Position numbers and translations under genes: made by a program. Under the pieces are notes generated by a model, which worked only from the letters and a program-made list of their open reading frames with translations, searched no databases and was not told the DNA's origin. From Flavobacterium aquatile LMG 4008 = ATCC 11947 (GTDB lineage Bacteria > Bacteroidota > Bacteroidia > Flavobacteriales > Flavobacteriaceae): a DNA stretch of 64,000 bases. How positions within the stretch are numbered: position 1 is the first letter of the stretch; each line of letters begins with the position of its first letter. Below are positions 43,855-53,484 of the stretch, piece by piece. The stretch covers positions 792,389-856,388 of the forward strand of contig NZ_JRHH01000003.1 in the NCBI RefSeq assembly GCF_000757385.1. The letters run 5' to 3'.

Positions 43855-43935
43855 TGGGGAGAGCAGGATTCGAACCTGCGAAGTTTTCACAGCAGATTTA
43901 CAGTCTGCCCTCGTTGGCCGCTTGAGTATCTCCCC
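43855..43935 (-). tRNA. tRNA-Tyr (anticodon GTA)
   Basis: Class II tRNA read on the minus strand: acceptor arm GGGGAGA / TCTCCCC (43929-43935 / 43856-43862), D-arm, anticodon stem GCAGA / TCTGC with loop CTGTAAA (GTA at 43899-43901), a long variable arm (TGTGAAAACTTC region) and T-arm GCAGG / CCTGC. The long variable arm fits bacterial tRNA-Tyr. Discriminator A73; CCA is not encoded. Confidence 0.97.
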
Positions 43936-43953
43936 ATTCGCTTAACGAGGTTG

Positions 43954-43983
43954 CAAATATAAAAACACTTTTCATGTTTGCAA
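43954..43983 (-). promoter_or_regulatory. Promoter of tRNA-Tyr
   Basis: Minus strand: TTG (complement of 43981-43983), 19-bp spacer, TATATTTG (complement of 43954-43961). The layout matches the tRNA-His promoter. Confidence 0.82.
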
Positions 43984-44041
43984 ACTAATTTCAAACATTA
44001 TTTTGTAATAAATTTTAATCTTTTGGGAATGAACTAAATAA

Positions 44042-44068
44042 AAAAATCTCCAACCAGGAGATTTTTTA
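44042..44068. terminator. Terminator of the TlpA-like gene
   Basis: The stem AAAAATCTCC / GGAGATTTTT with a six-base loop lies 17 bases after the stop codon at 44085 on the minus strand; the leading A-run supplies the U-tract. Confidence 0.85.
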
Positions 44069-44084
44069 TTAATGCATACAAATA

Positions 44085-45215
44085 CTAGTTTTCTGCTAAT
44101 AATTCGGTCACTTTATCTTTCAATTCTTTTCCAGTAAGGTCTTTTGCAACTACAACTCCGTATTTATTTAATATAAATGTCTTTGGAATTGAATTTACAT
44201 TATACATAAGCGCAATTGGCTCGCTCCACTCTTTTAAGTTTGAAACCTGCGTCCAAGTAATTCCATCTTTAGCTATTGCTTGTTTCCAATTATCTAAATC
44301 TTTGTCTAGCGATACACCAACAATATTTAAACCTTTAGAATGTAATTCATTGTATAAAGCTACTACATTAGGATTTTCCATTCGACAAGGTTTACACCAT
44401 GAGGCCCAAAAATCAATAATTGTTACTTTTCCTAATGATTCTTTTAATGAAATAACTTTTCCTTCTGGAGATTTTGCAGAAAAATCAGGCGCTTTTGTTC
44501 CTACATCTACACTTTTAAGTTTTTTAATAACCTTTAGAATTTTTTTACCTTCTGAATGATTTTTTAATGTTGTGTCTAGAGCATTATAATATTTTTCAAT
44601 TTTAGGTAAATCGGGTTCAATTTCATTAAACATTCCGTAAATTATTAACACAGAAATATATGATTTTGGATGTTCTTCAACATACTTAATTACATAATTT
44701 TTCATATTATTCTGTAAAACTTTATAATCAGCTTTCAATTGATTTATTGTTTTTTCATCATTACTTTTTTGAGCATTATCTAATTTTGATTGATTTTTTT
44801 TCTCATAATCTTTTATAGCTTTCTGAAATTCTGTTCTCTTGTCAGTAAAAGACTGCATTTCATCATTATTGTATGTACCACTAACTTTAGATTTTTGAAT
44901 AGAATCTTTGTCAATTACAACTTCAATTTCACCACTTTCTACAATAGCATATAGACTTATAGGCTTCTCATTTTTTATTTGAATAACATGCATTTGCGGT
45001 TCAGTAACTTTTCCTTTGAATACAAATTTTTCATTTTCTACTTTAACAGTATCTACAGGAACCATTCCCAGAGAATCATCTTGTCTTAATAAAGTAACTT
45101 CTTTTCCATTAGCAATTCCTTTCGCTTTACCTTCTAAAATAAATTCACCATCTTTCGCTTTACTACAAGAAAATAATAATGTTGATAAAAATGCAATTAA
45201 TACTAATTTTTTCAT
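44085..45215 (-). CDS. TlpA-type thiol-disulfide oxidoreductase lipoprotein with DUF4369
   Basis: A 376-residue lipoprotein: lipobox LLFSC (Cys at 18), a DUF4369 N-terminal beta domain (GEFILEGKAKGIANGKEVTLLRQ), a charged helical linker (FTDKRTEFQKAIKDYEKKNQ), and a C-terminal thioredoxin fold with active site WASWCKPC and the cis-Pro loop NSIPKTF. It should reduce or isomerise disulfides on periplasmic proteins. A consensus promoter lies upstream at 45242-45270. Confidence 0.93.
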   Translation of the reverse strand: MKKLVLIAFLSTLLFSCSKAKDGEFILEGKAKGIANGKEVTLLRQDDSLGMVPVDTVKVENEKFVFKGKVTEPQMHVIQIKNEKPISLYAIVESGEIEVVIDKDSIQKSKVSGTYNNDEMQSFTDKRTEFQKAIKDYEKKNQSKLDNAQKSNDEKTINQLKADYKVLQNNMKNYVIKYVEEHPKSYISVLIIYGMFNEIEPDLPKIEKYYNALDTTLKNHSEGKKILKVIKKLKSVDVGTKAPDFSAKSPEGKVISLKESLGKVTIIDFWASWCKPCRMENPNVVALYNELHSKGLNIVGVSLDKDLDNWKQAIAKDGITWTQVSNLKEWSEPIALMYNVNSIPKTFILNKYGVVVAKDLTGKELKDKVTELLAEN

Positions 45216-45241
45216 ATTTGATATTTAATTTAAATTTGACG

Positions 45242-45270
45242 CAAAAGTATTTAAATTTTAACAATATCAA
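45242..45270 (-). promoter_or_regulatory. Promoter of the TlpA-like gene
   Basis: Minus strand: TTG (complement of 45268-45270), 18-bp spacer, TACTTTTG (complement of 45242-45249). Confidence 0.78.
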
Positions 45271-45374
45271 ATTACATTTATGATATGTTTACAATAAATA
45301 TAACTGTTAATTGATGTTGTTTTAAATTAGTTTAAAATTATAATTAGTAATTTTGTAGAACTAATTCTACAGTT

Positions 45375-47339
45375 ATGTTTAAAAAAATACTTTTTTATTT
45401 TCTTTTATTTACTACATTTTCATTTCAAGCTCAAATTGTTATTAATGAACTCGATAGTGACACACCAAGTACTGATGATAAAGAGTTTATAGAGTTAAAA
45501 TCTACAACTGCATTTTTACCTCTTGATGGATATGTTTTAGTTTTATATAATGGAACTGGTTCTCAAGCAAATTTAAGTTATTATGTTATTGATTTAGACG
45601 GGTATACCACAGATATAAACGGAATATTTGTTACAGGAAACAATTTAGTTTCTCCTGTACCAGACAAATTTTTACCAGAAAGTATTTTTCAAAATGGTCC
45701 CGATGGTGTAGCTTTATATTTAGGAAGTTCTTCAGATTTTCCTAATAACACATTGGCTACTTCTACTAATTTAGTAAATGCAATTGTTTATGGAACAGCA
45801 GATCCAGATGCATCAAGTTTAATGACTATTCTTGGAGTAACCACTCAATTAAACGAAAGTGCAGGAACAGGTGGAAGTACGGTAAATTCTATACAAAGAA
45901 AAAATGACGGAACTTATGAAAGCAAACCACCAACTCCAAGTGCAAATAATGATGGAACCGGTTTTATTTATAATGGAATTACAATTGCGGTTTCTACAAA
46001 TACAACTACAGAAGTTGGTTCATTTACTGTAACCTTTACTACTCAAACAAATGTAATTTCCGATTTGAGTTTCAATTTTACATTGGATAATGGTTCGTTT
46101 AATACTTCTGATTTTATTGGAAATACAGCGGTTTTTATAACAACGGGTTCTAATACTTTTTCAACAACATTAAATTTAGTTGATGATACTTTAGATGAAG
46201 GGGATGAATTGGCTAAAGTTAAGTTTGGAGTTCTTCCATCACAATACAATCGTTTGAATGATGAAATTGAAGTTCGAATTATTGATAATGATTTCTTTAC
46301 ACTACCATTTGGAACACCATTAAATCCTACTTATGGAAATGTAATGAGTACAGCGCCAACTGGTTATTATGCTTCTTTAGAAGGACTTTCTGGTGTAGCT
46401 TTAAAGCAAGCTGTTCAAAATATTATTGCCAATCCAGCTGTTGTTAGAGCTCATAGTTATGGTGATGTTACTGATATTTTAAAAACTGCCGATCAAAATC
46501 CGTTGAATAGTAATCAGGTTTGGTTGATGTATGTTGAAACTCCTAGACCTAAATTTGATTTTCAAACTTCAAGTAATAGTCTTGGAAAATGGAATAGAGA
46601 GCATATTTATCCTCAATCTCGCGGTGGTTTTGCCGATGGAACTTCAGATACTGCTGATGGTATAAATATTTGGTTGCCTACAAATGCAAATGATATTGTT
46701 GCTGGTCATGCCGATGCGCATCATTTAAGAGCTGAAGATGGACCAGAAAATACAATAAGAAACAATAAAGATTATGGTTTAACTGGTTATAATGGTCCGA
46801 GTGGAAGTCAAAATTCTTGGAAAGGCGACGTTGCGAGAGCCGTTTTCTACATGGCAGTTCGATATAATGGATTGAGCGTTGTAAATGGCGATATTCCTGA
46901 CACAACAGTTGGTCAACTAGGTGATTTAGCAACATTATTGGCTTGGAATACATTAGATCCGAAGGATGATTTTGAAATGAATAGAAACAATTATATTTAC
47001 ACTTGGCAAGTGAATCGAAATCCGTTTATTGATTATCCAAATTTAGCCGATTATATTTTTGGTGCAAATGTTGGTCAACCTTGGTCAGCTAGTTTGTCTA
47101 CAGATAATTTTAGCAATCGAAATGTAGTTCTTTATCCTAATCCTGCTAAGAATTATTTCATAGTTTCTGGAGTTGAAACTTTGAGTAAATTGGAATTATT
47201 TAATGTAGTTGGTACTAAAGTTTTAGAAGCAGAATTTATTGGTGAACATCAATTTAATATCGATCTATCATCAGGTATTTATTTTGCCAAAATTACATCA
47301 GATAACAAATCTCTAATTAAAAAAATCGTGATTGATTAA
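45375..47339 (+). CDS. Secreted endonuclease I family protein with T9SS type A sorting domain
   Basis: A 654-residue export. Order: signal peptide (to about residue 19, FQAQ), lamin-tail-like beta domain (IVINELDSDTPSTDDKEFIEL, residues 20-180), a Calx-beta-like module (about 195-310), then an Endonuclease_1 (beta-beta-alpha-metal) domain at about 320-560 with WNREHIYPQS, DAHHLRAED and GDVARAVFYMAVRY. The last 75 residues are a type A sorting signal (VVLYPNPAKNYFIV, SGIYFAKITS). It should degrade extracellular DNA. A -7 box TAATTTTG and a small hairpin GTAGAA-CTAA-TTCTAC (45355-45370) precede it. Confidence 0.93.
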   Translation: MFKKILFYFLLFTTFSFQAQIVINELDSDTPSTDDKEFIELKSTTAFLPLDGYVLVLYNGTGSQANLSYYVIDLDGYTTDINGIFVTGNNLVSPVPDKFLPESIFQNGPDGVALYLGSSSDFPNNTLATSTNLVNAIVYGTADPDASSLMTILGVTTQLNESAGTGGSTVNSIQRKNDGTYESKPPTPSANNDGTGFIYNGITIAVSTNTTTEVGSFTVTFTTQTNVISDLSFNFTLDNGSFNTSDFIGNTAVFITTGSNTFSTTLNLVDDTLDEGDELAKVKFGVLPSQYNRLNDEIEVRIIDNDFFTLPFGTPLNPTYGNVMSTAPTGYYASLEGLSGVALKQAVQNIIANPAVVRAHSYGDVTDILKTADQNPLNSNQVWLMYVETPRPKFDFQTSSNSLGKWNREHIYPQSRGGFADGTSDTADGINIWLPTNANDIVAGHADAHHLRAEDGPENTIRNNKDYGLTGYNGPSGSQNSWKGDVARAVFYMAVRYNGLSVVNGDIPDTTVGQLGDLATLLAWNTLDPKDDFEMNRNNYIYTWQVNRNPFIDYPNLADYIFGANVGQPWSASLSTDNFSNRNVVLYPNPAKNYFIVSGVETLSKLELFNVVGTKVLEAEFIGEHQFNIDLSSGIYFAKITSDNKSLIKKIVID

Positions 47340-47340
47340 A

Positions 47341-47736
47341 TTAGTTTCTCATTATAATTTCTGTAATATCTTCTGATTTTATTGGTTTCGAATAATATCC
47401 TAATACATTTTTATTTGATTTAGCTTTTTCTACATCGTCATGTGATATTGATGAGCTAACTATATAAATTTTAATGTTTGAAAGTGAGTTTTCATCCATC
47501 AATAATTCAATATTATTCATAAAATCCCACCCATCCATATATGGCATTTCTATATCTAGAAGAATGATGTTAGGCATCTTTTTATTATCTAACAAAGAAG
47601 ATTTTATACTGTCAATTGCCTCTTTTCCATTTGAATACGAAATTATATCAATGTCAATTTTTGTTAAATGCAGTATTTTATTCATCAAAAATTGATAAAT
47701 CGGATCGTCATCAATTATACAAATTGTTTTTTTCAT
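47341..47736 (-). CDS. Receiver-only response regulator
   Basis: A 131-residue CheY-like protein. Acidic pocket D9-D10, phospho-acceptor D61 in ILLDIEMP, and switch Lys K117 in YYSKP are all present; no output domain follows. Its start overlaps the kinase stop by four bases (ATGA), so it is co-translated with the kinase and surely its partner. It may pass phosphate on or signal by protein contact. Confidence 0.93.
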   Translation of the reverse strand: MKKTICIIDDDPIYQFLMNKILHLTKIDIDIISYSNGKEAIDSIKSSLLDNKKMPNIILLDIEMPYMDGWDFMNNIELLMDENSLSNIKIYIVSSSISHDDVEKAKSNKNVLGYYSKPIKSEDITEIIMRN

Positions 47737-49697
47737 TTAAAAAATATTGAAAAAGTTGTACCTACATTTAATTCACTTTCAACGGTAACAGTTCCGCCCA
47801 TGGCGTCAATTTGATTTTTAGAAATAAATAAACCAACGCCTTTACTCTCTGGACTGTTGTTGAACGTTTTGTAAAGTCCAAAAAGTTTGTCGCCATTTTT
47901 CTTTAAATCAATTCCAATTCCGTTATCAGCAATCTTTAAAACTCTTTTTTCAGTGTCAAAGCTAATATTTATTTCCGATTTTTTTTGAGTATGGCTATAA
48001 CGAATGGCATTTGAAATAAAATTATAAAGAATACTTTCTAAATAGGAAATATTATAATTTACCATAACATCTTTGGAAACAGTATTACATATTTTCAGGT
48101 TTTTTTCATAGACTTTATCGCTAAGTAAGTTTATGGTTTTTTCAATGTATGTATGTAAATTTAAAGACTCAATCGTTAAGTTAACATTGGTTCTAATATT
48201 AACAACTTCATTTAAATTATACATGGTTTCGTTCAACGAATGCGAAACTTTTTTCAATAAATCAATCATCTCATCTCGTTCTTCTTTACTTTCTGCTTGA
48301 TCTAAAAAGTCTGCAATTGTTTGAATGTTGCTAGTGTGCGATCTAAGATTATGAGAAACTATGTAAGAAAAATTTAGTAGTCTTTTGTTTTGTTCAGTTA
48401 CAATATTGAAGGATTCTTTTAAATTTTCTTCGGCTCTTTTTTTATCTGTAATATCTTCAATAATAGTCATGTGAGTTTTTGATTTACTATTATTTTTCCA
48501 AAGCGCTGCAACCAATAGATTTACTATAATTATTTTACCCGATTTGTGATAAAATCTGTTTTCTAATGAAAATTCCATAATTTCATCATTCAATAATTGC
48601 GTCATCTTAGAATTGAAAACATCTAAATCGTCAACATGAATTGTTGATTCAAAATTAATTTGCTTCATTTCTTCTGCAGAATAGCCTAAAATGGAACAAT
48701 AATGAGTATTAATATCCAAGTATTTCCCCGACATGCTATCAATTTTTGCAATTCCAACTGGAGCTTGTTCGAAAAGTGCTCTGTATTGTTTTTCGCTCAA
48801 TACTAATCTGTTGGATTTCTTTTTTAATAATTTTTGAAGTTCTGCAGGTCGTTTCAATAAATAATATACAGTAAATCCAGATACAATTGATAATAAAAAA
48901 CCAAGTATAAATGACATTAAAATTTGACCAATTATGGTGTTTTTCTTTGTCGAAATTAGATACAATTTCCAATCTCCTTCAGAAATTGTTACTGTTTGGT
49001 AATAGTAGTCTGAAAAATTAGTTTTTGATGGCAAAAAAAACTCTTCTTTGTTAGTAGCAGGATTTTTCTTTGAAAACTGAAAATAGTATTTACTTTTGTC
49101 TATAGATTCCACACCAGAACTTTTCATTAAAGTTTCTAGCTTAATAACTACTGCCGAAAATCCCCAAAATTTATTATTTTTATACACAGGCAATCTTCCT
49201 ACAACACCAATTCCTCCTTGAATTAGTTTGATTGGACCAGCAAAATACATTGTTCTACGTTCTATAGATTTTTCGGCTTCTTTTCGAATATTGTAATGAC
49301 TTTTTAAAATGTTATAATTTAGTGCTGCTTTGTTTTCTTCTAATGGAAAAACATTAGAAATTATTCCGTTTGGTACTAATTGTACAGCATCAATTCCTGA
49401 TTTATTATCAATTAGTTGTGAGGCAATTTCATTAAAATTTTCTGGATTACCATCATCATTTATGGTCATTGCCAATGTTAATGTCGCTGTGTAACTAGTC
49501 TTCAAAATTTGTTGAAAATTTTGCTCAACAACATTTAATATATTAGACATTTCACGTTTTTCACTTTCTTTAATCACTTTGTAACTTAGTGAAACAATGA
49601 AGACAATTAAGGATAACATTATTACAAAAAAGATAAACCCAAAAGTTTTGGGATAGGAGTAAAGCCATTTAGAAAATTGCTTTTTTTTGTTAACCAT
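47733..49697 (-). CDS. CHASE-PAS sensor histidine kinase
   Basis: A 654-residue membrane kinase. TM1 is at about residues 18-40, a CHASE-type periplasmic sensor at about 45-250 (MYFAGPIKLIQGGIGVVGRLPVY), TM2 at about 258-282, then a coiled coil, a PAS domain (YRALFEQAPVGIAKIDSMSGKYL), a phospho-acceptor region SYIVSHNLRSHTSNIQ, and an HATPase with N-box NFISNAIRYS, DNGIGID and GVGLFISKNQI. The ligand is unknown; CHASE domains often bind small organic molecules such as adenine derivatives or peptides. The receiver protein follows directly. Confidence 0.93.
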   Translation of the reverse strand: MVNKKKQFSKWLYSYPKTFGFIFFVIMLSLIVFIVSLSYKVIKESEKREMSNILNVVEQNFQQILKTSYTATLTLAMTINDDGNPENFNEIASQLIDNKSGIDAVQLVPNGIISNVFPLEENKAALNYNILKSHYNIRKEAEKSIERRTMYFAGPIKLIQGGIGVVGRLPVYKNNKFWGFSAVVIKLETLMKSSGVESIDKSKYYFQFSKKNPATNKEEFFLPSKTNFSDYYYQTVTISEGDWKLYLISTKKNTIIGQILMSFILGFLLSIVSGFTVYYLLKRPAELQKLLKKKSNRLVLSEKQYRALFEQAPVGIAKIDSMSGKYLDINTHYCSILGYSAEEMKQINFESTIHVDDLDVFNSKMTQLLNDEIMEFSLENRFYHKSGKIIIVNLLVAALWKNNSKSKTHMTIIEDITDKKRAEENLKESFNIVTEQNKRLLNFSYIVSHNLRSHTSNIQTIADFLDQAESKEERDEMIDLLKKVSHSLNETMYNLNEVVNIRTNVNLTIESLNLHTYIEKTINLLSDKVYEKNLKICNTVSKDVMVNYNISYLESILYNFISNAIRYSHTQKKSEINISFDTEKRVLKIADNGIGIDLKKNGDKLFGLYKTFNNSPESKGVGLFISKNQIDAMGGTVTVESELNVGTTFSIFFK

Positions 49698-49834
49698 AAA
49701 AGTGTAGTTCTTTTTTTAAACTTTAAAAAGATAAAGTTAAGTTTTTTTTATGATAAATTATTGAATCTTCTATAAATTCACAATATTGAATTCTTAAAAA
49801 AAATAAATTATATTTAATAAAATGGTTAAATTAA

Positions 49835-51226
49835 CTATTTTCCTATACAGAAATTAGCAAAGATATTCCCAAGTAATTCATCGTTAGTAACTTCGCCAGT
49901 AATTTCACCAAAATAAAATAATGCCTGACGAATGTCAATCGCCATAAGGTCGGAAGGGATACCGCTGTTTAATCCAAATTTCACTTTCTGAATTTCTTCC
50001 AAAGCTTTCAATAACGAATCGTAATGCCTTGTATTAGTGATTATCGTTTCATTATTACGTAATGCACCAGTATTCACAAAAGATAATAATTGATTCTTTA
50101 AATCGTCAATTCCAGTTTTGTTTTTTGCAGATAGTAATAAGGCATTCGAAATTTCTGAATTAATATTTTCTACTAATTCAGCAGTCATTAAATCCATTTT
50201 ATTAAAAATAACCAATAAAGCTTTAGATGGATATTTGTTTTTAATTTGTTGAATTTCTGATTTTAGTGATTCTAAACTGTTATCTGACAACTGAGAACTA
50301 TCGACTAAAAAAAGAACCACTTGTGCTTGTTCTATTTTTTCAAAAGTCTTTTTGATTCCAATACTTTCTACAACATCAATGGTTTCGCGAATTCCTGCAG
50401 TATCGATAAATCTGAAACCAATTCCGCCAATTACTAATTCATCTTCAATGGTATCACGTGTTGTTCCAGCAATTTCAGAAACTATGGCGCGTTCTTCATT
50501 TAATAAAGCATTCAATAAAGTCGATTTTCCAACATTGGGTTCACCAACAATGGCTACTGGAATTCCGTTTTTTATGACATTTCCAACAGCAAATGAATCA
50601 ATTAATCGTTTTAAAACAAATTCGATTCTATTTAATAAATCATGAAACTGCGTTCTATCGGCAAATTCTACATCTTCTTCGGCAAAGTCTAATTCTAATT
50701 CGATTAAGGAAGCAAAATTTAATAGTTCTTCTCTTAATTTAGAAATTTCATTGCTAAAACCACCGCGCATTTGTTGCATCGCAATTTGATGTGACGCTTC
50801 ATTGTCAGACGAAATTAAATCGGCTACAGCTTCTGCCTGAGATAAATCTAACTTTCCATTTAAAAAAGCACGAAGTGTAAATTCACCAGCTTGAGCCATT
50901 CGACAACCTTTTCTAAGCAATAACTGAATAATTTGCTGCTGAATAAAAGTTGAACCATGGCAAGATATTTCAATAACATTTTCGCCGGTGTACGAATTTG
51001 GATTTTTAAATATCGAAACCAAAACTTGATCGTAAATTTTTGGGCCATCTACAATTGTTCCAAGATGAATCGTGTGTGTTTTTTGGTTACTCAAATCTTT
51101 ACCCGAAACCGATTGAAAAACTTCTGCAGCAATTGTAATCGCGTCTTTTCCAGACATTCTAATAATAGCAACAGCGCCAGCTCCAGATGGAGTTGCCAAA
51201 GCAACAATAGTTTCGTTGTAAATCAT
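49835..51226 (-). CDS. mnmE: tRNA modification GTPase MnmE
   Basis: A 463-residue MnmE, which with MnmG adds the carboxymethylaminomethyl group to U34 of certain tRNAs. The N-terminal folate-binding domain (ATPSGAGAVAIIRMSG) precedes the G domain with GEPNVGKST, DTAGIRE and NKMD. The C-terminus ends with the catalytic FCIGK. Complete by length and motifs. Single gene with a consensus promoter at 51246-51274. Confidence 0.98.
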   Translation of the reverse strand: MIYNETIVALATPSGAGAVAIIRMSGKDAITIAAEVFQSVSGKDLSNQKTHTIHLGTIVDGPKIYDQVLVSIFKNPNSYTGENVIEISCHGSTFIQQQIIQLLLRKGCRMAQAGEFTLRAFLNGKLDLSQAEAVADLISSDNEASHQIAMQQMRGGFSNEISKLREELLNFASLIELELDFAEEDVEFADRTQFHDLLNRIEFVLKRLIDSFAVGNVIKNGIPVAIVGEPNVGKSTLLNALLNEERAIVSEIAGTTRDTIEDELVIGGIGFRFIDTAGIRETIDVVESIGIKKTFEKIEQAQVVLFLVDSSQLSDNSLESLKSEIQQIKNKYPSKALLVIFNKMDLMTAELVENINSEISNALLLSAKNKTGIDDLKNQLLSFVNTGALRNNETIITNTRHYDSLLKALEEIQKVKFGLNSGIPSDLMAIDIRQALFYFGEITGEVTNDELLGNIFANFCIGK

Positions 51227-51245
51227 AATTTTTTATTTGAAAGTG

Positions 51246-51274
51246 CAAAGATACCATTTTAAAATTCTTTTCAA
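51246..51274 (-). promoter_or_regulatory. Promoter of mnmE
   Basis: Minus strand: TTG (complement of 51272-51274), 18-bp spacer, TATCTTTG (complement of 51246-51253). Confidence 0.8.
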
Positions 51275-51398
51275 GAAGGAAGATTTAGTTTGATATTTAT
51301 CTTAACAATCGATGTTAAATAATTGCAAATATGAGCGTTGTCATGTTTTATCTGGCTTTATTGAAGTACCTTTATGATATTAACCAAAATAGTCATTT

Positions 51399-52229
51399 AT
51401 GAAAAAGATTTTATTTCCAACAGATTTCTCTGATATTGCCAGTAACGCATTTGTTCATGCTCTTGGATTGGCAAGATTGGTTCATGGCGAACTAATTTTG
51501 TTACATACATACGAATTACCAATTGTAGAAAATCAGTTTGCCCCTATGAATTATCAATCGATTTTTGATAGTTTGGAATTGGCCAATTTGGATAAATTTA
51601 AAGATGAAGTTCCAAAATTGCGTCAATTGGCAGAAGAGAATAATTTTGCTGATATTAAAATGAGTCATAGGCTTATGGATGGCGATTTGATTTTTAACAT
51701 TAAAGAAATTATCAAAAAAGAACCAATAGATTTCGTTGTAATGGGAACTTCTGGCGCAATTGGATGGAAGGAAACCTTTATTGGAACTACAACTGGTGAA
51801 GCTATTGCAAGTTTAAGTGTACCCGTTTTAAGTATTCCTAAAGATGCTAAATATTCTAAAATTTCAACAATCGGATTTACAACTCGTTTTAGAGAAAAAG
51901 ACAAAGAAGCATTGACACAAGTTATCAAAATTGCCAAAGCTGCTAATGCAACTGTTAAATGTCTATATGTAAAAACTGCTACTTCTGATAATGATGAAGC
52001 AACTTTTAATAATTGGAAAGAAGTATTCAAAAGCGAACCTGTAACTTTTTTTATTCTTCCCGATGAAAATATAAAAGAAACTATATCCGATTTTATAACC
52101 AATCAAGGAATTGATGTTTTAGCAATGTTAACCTACAAAAGAGGTTTCTTCGAGTCACTTTTTACAACTGGTTTTACAGAAAAAATGTCGTATAATTCTG
52201 AAATTCCAATTTTGGCGTTACACGAATAA
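51399..52229 (+). CDS. Tandem universal stress protein
   Basis: A 276-residue cytoplasmic protein of two Usp domains (about 1-145 and 150-276). The first has the nucleotide-loop-like MGTSGAIGWKETFIGTTTGEAI and VPVLSIP; the second is more diverged. USPs respond to starvation, oxidants or low oxygen. The promoter is weak by sequence (TACCTTTA as a -7 candidate). A terminator follows. Confidence 0.88.
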   Translation: MKKILFPTDFSDIASNAFVHALGLARLVHGELILLHTYELPIVENQFAPMNYQSIFDSLELANLDKFKDEVPKLRQLAEENNFADIKMSHRLMDGDLIFNIKEIIKKEPIDFVVMGTSGAIGWKETFIGTTTGEAIASLSVPVLSIPKDAKYSKISTIGFTTRFREKDKEALTQVIKIAKAANATVKCLYVKTATSDNDEATFNNWKEVFKSEPVTFFILPDENIKETISDFITNQGIDVLAMLTYKRGFFESLFTTGFTEKMSYNSEIPILALHE

Positions 52230-52244
52230 ATTGTTTTAAATTAA

Positions 52245-52276
52245 AAAACCGTTCTGATATAAATCGGAACGGTTTT
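52245..52276. terminator. Terminator between the USP gene and dnaN
   Basis: The stem AAAACCGTTCTGAT / ATCGGAACGGTTTT (one G-T pair) with a four-base loop works for both convergent genes. Confidence 0.85.
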
Positions 52277-52304
52277 CGTCGGTTTGGGTTAGTTAATTGT
52301 ATTT

Positions 52305-53423
52305 TTAGTTGTTAAGCATTACTGGCATAACAAGCATTGTAACGGTTTCGCCTTCGTCAAGTCCATCAACTGGAGTTAAGATTCCAGCACGATTTGGCAT
52401 TGACATTTCAAGTTGAATTTCATCTGATTGTAAATTGCTCAACATTTCAAGTAAAAAACGAGAATTGAAACCAATTTGCATGTCATCACCTTGATAATCA
52501 CAAGTCAATCTTTCTTCAGCTTTGTTTGAATAATCAATATCTTCGGCAGAAATATTTAATTCGGCACCAGCAATTTTCAAACGAATTTGGTGTGTAGTTT
52601 TATTTGAGAAAATCGCAACACGACGTACAGAACTAAAAAATTGTGTTCTATCAATCAACAATTTATTTGGATTTTCTTTTGGAATAACTGCTTCATAATT
52701 TGGATATTTTCCGTCAATTAATCTACAAGTCAAAATGTAATTTTCGAATGAAAAAGTTGCATTTGCATCGTTGTAATCAATTTTTACTTCAGCATCAGAA
52801 GCTCCTAAAATACTTTTTAAAATATTTAATGGTTTCTTTGGCATAATAAAATCGGCTACTTGCGATGCTTTTACATCGGTACGTGCATATTTTACTAATT
52901 TATGAGCATCAGTTGCAACAAATATTAAACCTTCTGGAGAAAACTGAAAGAAAACACCACTCATTACTGGACGTAAATCGTCGTTTCCTGCAGCGAAAAT
53001 AGTTTTGCTAATTGCAGTTGCTAAAACTTCTGCTGGAACTAAAGTAGAAGATGGATCGTCTAAAGCTACCGATTTTGGAAATTCTTCTCCTGGCGCATAA
53101 GCAATAGCATATTTACCCGAGTTAGAACTAATTTCGATAGTGCTATTTTCTTCAACAGTAAATGTTAATGGTTGTTCTGGAAATGTTTTTAAAATATCCA
53201 ATAACAATTTCGCAGGAACAGCAACACTTCCTTGATCCGTTGACTCAATCTCTAAAGTAGCCGACATAGTCGTCTCTAAATCAGAAGAAGAAACGGTTAA
53301 TGCTTTTTTATCTAATTCAAATAAAAAGTTATCTAAAATTGGTAAGGTATTGCTACTGTTGATAACGCTACCTAAAACTTGTAGTTGTTTTAATAAATAC
53401 GAGCTAGAAACTATAAACTTCAT
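52305..53423 (-). CDS. dnaN: DNA polymerase III beta sliding clamp
   Basis: A 372-residue clamp of three homologous domains of about 120 residues, N-terminus MKFIVSSSYLLKQLQVLGSVI and C-terminus ending TMLVMPVMLNN. It tethers the polymerase to DNA and receives the clamp loader that includes HolA at 40206. dnaN is not next to dnaA, as usual in Flavobacteriia, so this locus is not evidence of an origin. A consensus promoter lies 16 bases upstream. Confidence 0.98.
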   Translation of the reverse strand: MKFIVSSSYLLKQLQVLGSVINSSNTLPILDNFLFELDKKALTVSSSDLETTMSATLEIESTDQGSVAVPAKLLLDILKTFPEQPLTFTVEENSTIEISSNSGKYAIAYAPGEEFPKSVALDDPSSTLVPAEVLATAISKTIFAAGNDDLRPVMSGVFFQFSPEGLIFVATDAHKLVKYARTDVKASQVADFIMPKKPLNILKSILGASDAEVKIDYNDANATFSFENYILTCRLIDGKYPNYEAVIPKENPNKLLIDRTQFFSSVRRVAIFSNKTTHQIRLKIAGAELNISAEDIDYSNKAEERLTCDYQGDDMQIGFNSRFLLEMLSNLQSDEIQLEMSMPNRAGILTPVDGLDEGETVTMLVMPVMLNN

Positions 53424-53438
53424 TTTCTTTATTTTTTA

Positions 53439-53467
53439 CAAATATATCTTAAAGAAATAGATTTCAA
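53439..53467 (-). promoter_or_regulatory. Promoter of dnaN
   Basis: Minus strand: TTG (complement of 53465-53467), 18-bp spacer, TATATTTG (complement of 53439-53446). The leader is about nine bases. Confidence 0.8.
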
Positions 53468-53484
53468 AAAGATTTTTATTAACA

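Noticed and set aside
52305..53423. dnaN as a sign of the replication origin
   Set aside because: No dnaA, no DnaA-box cluster and no gidA/rpmH neighbours; dnaN is commonly far from oriC in Flavobacteriia.
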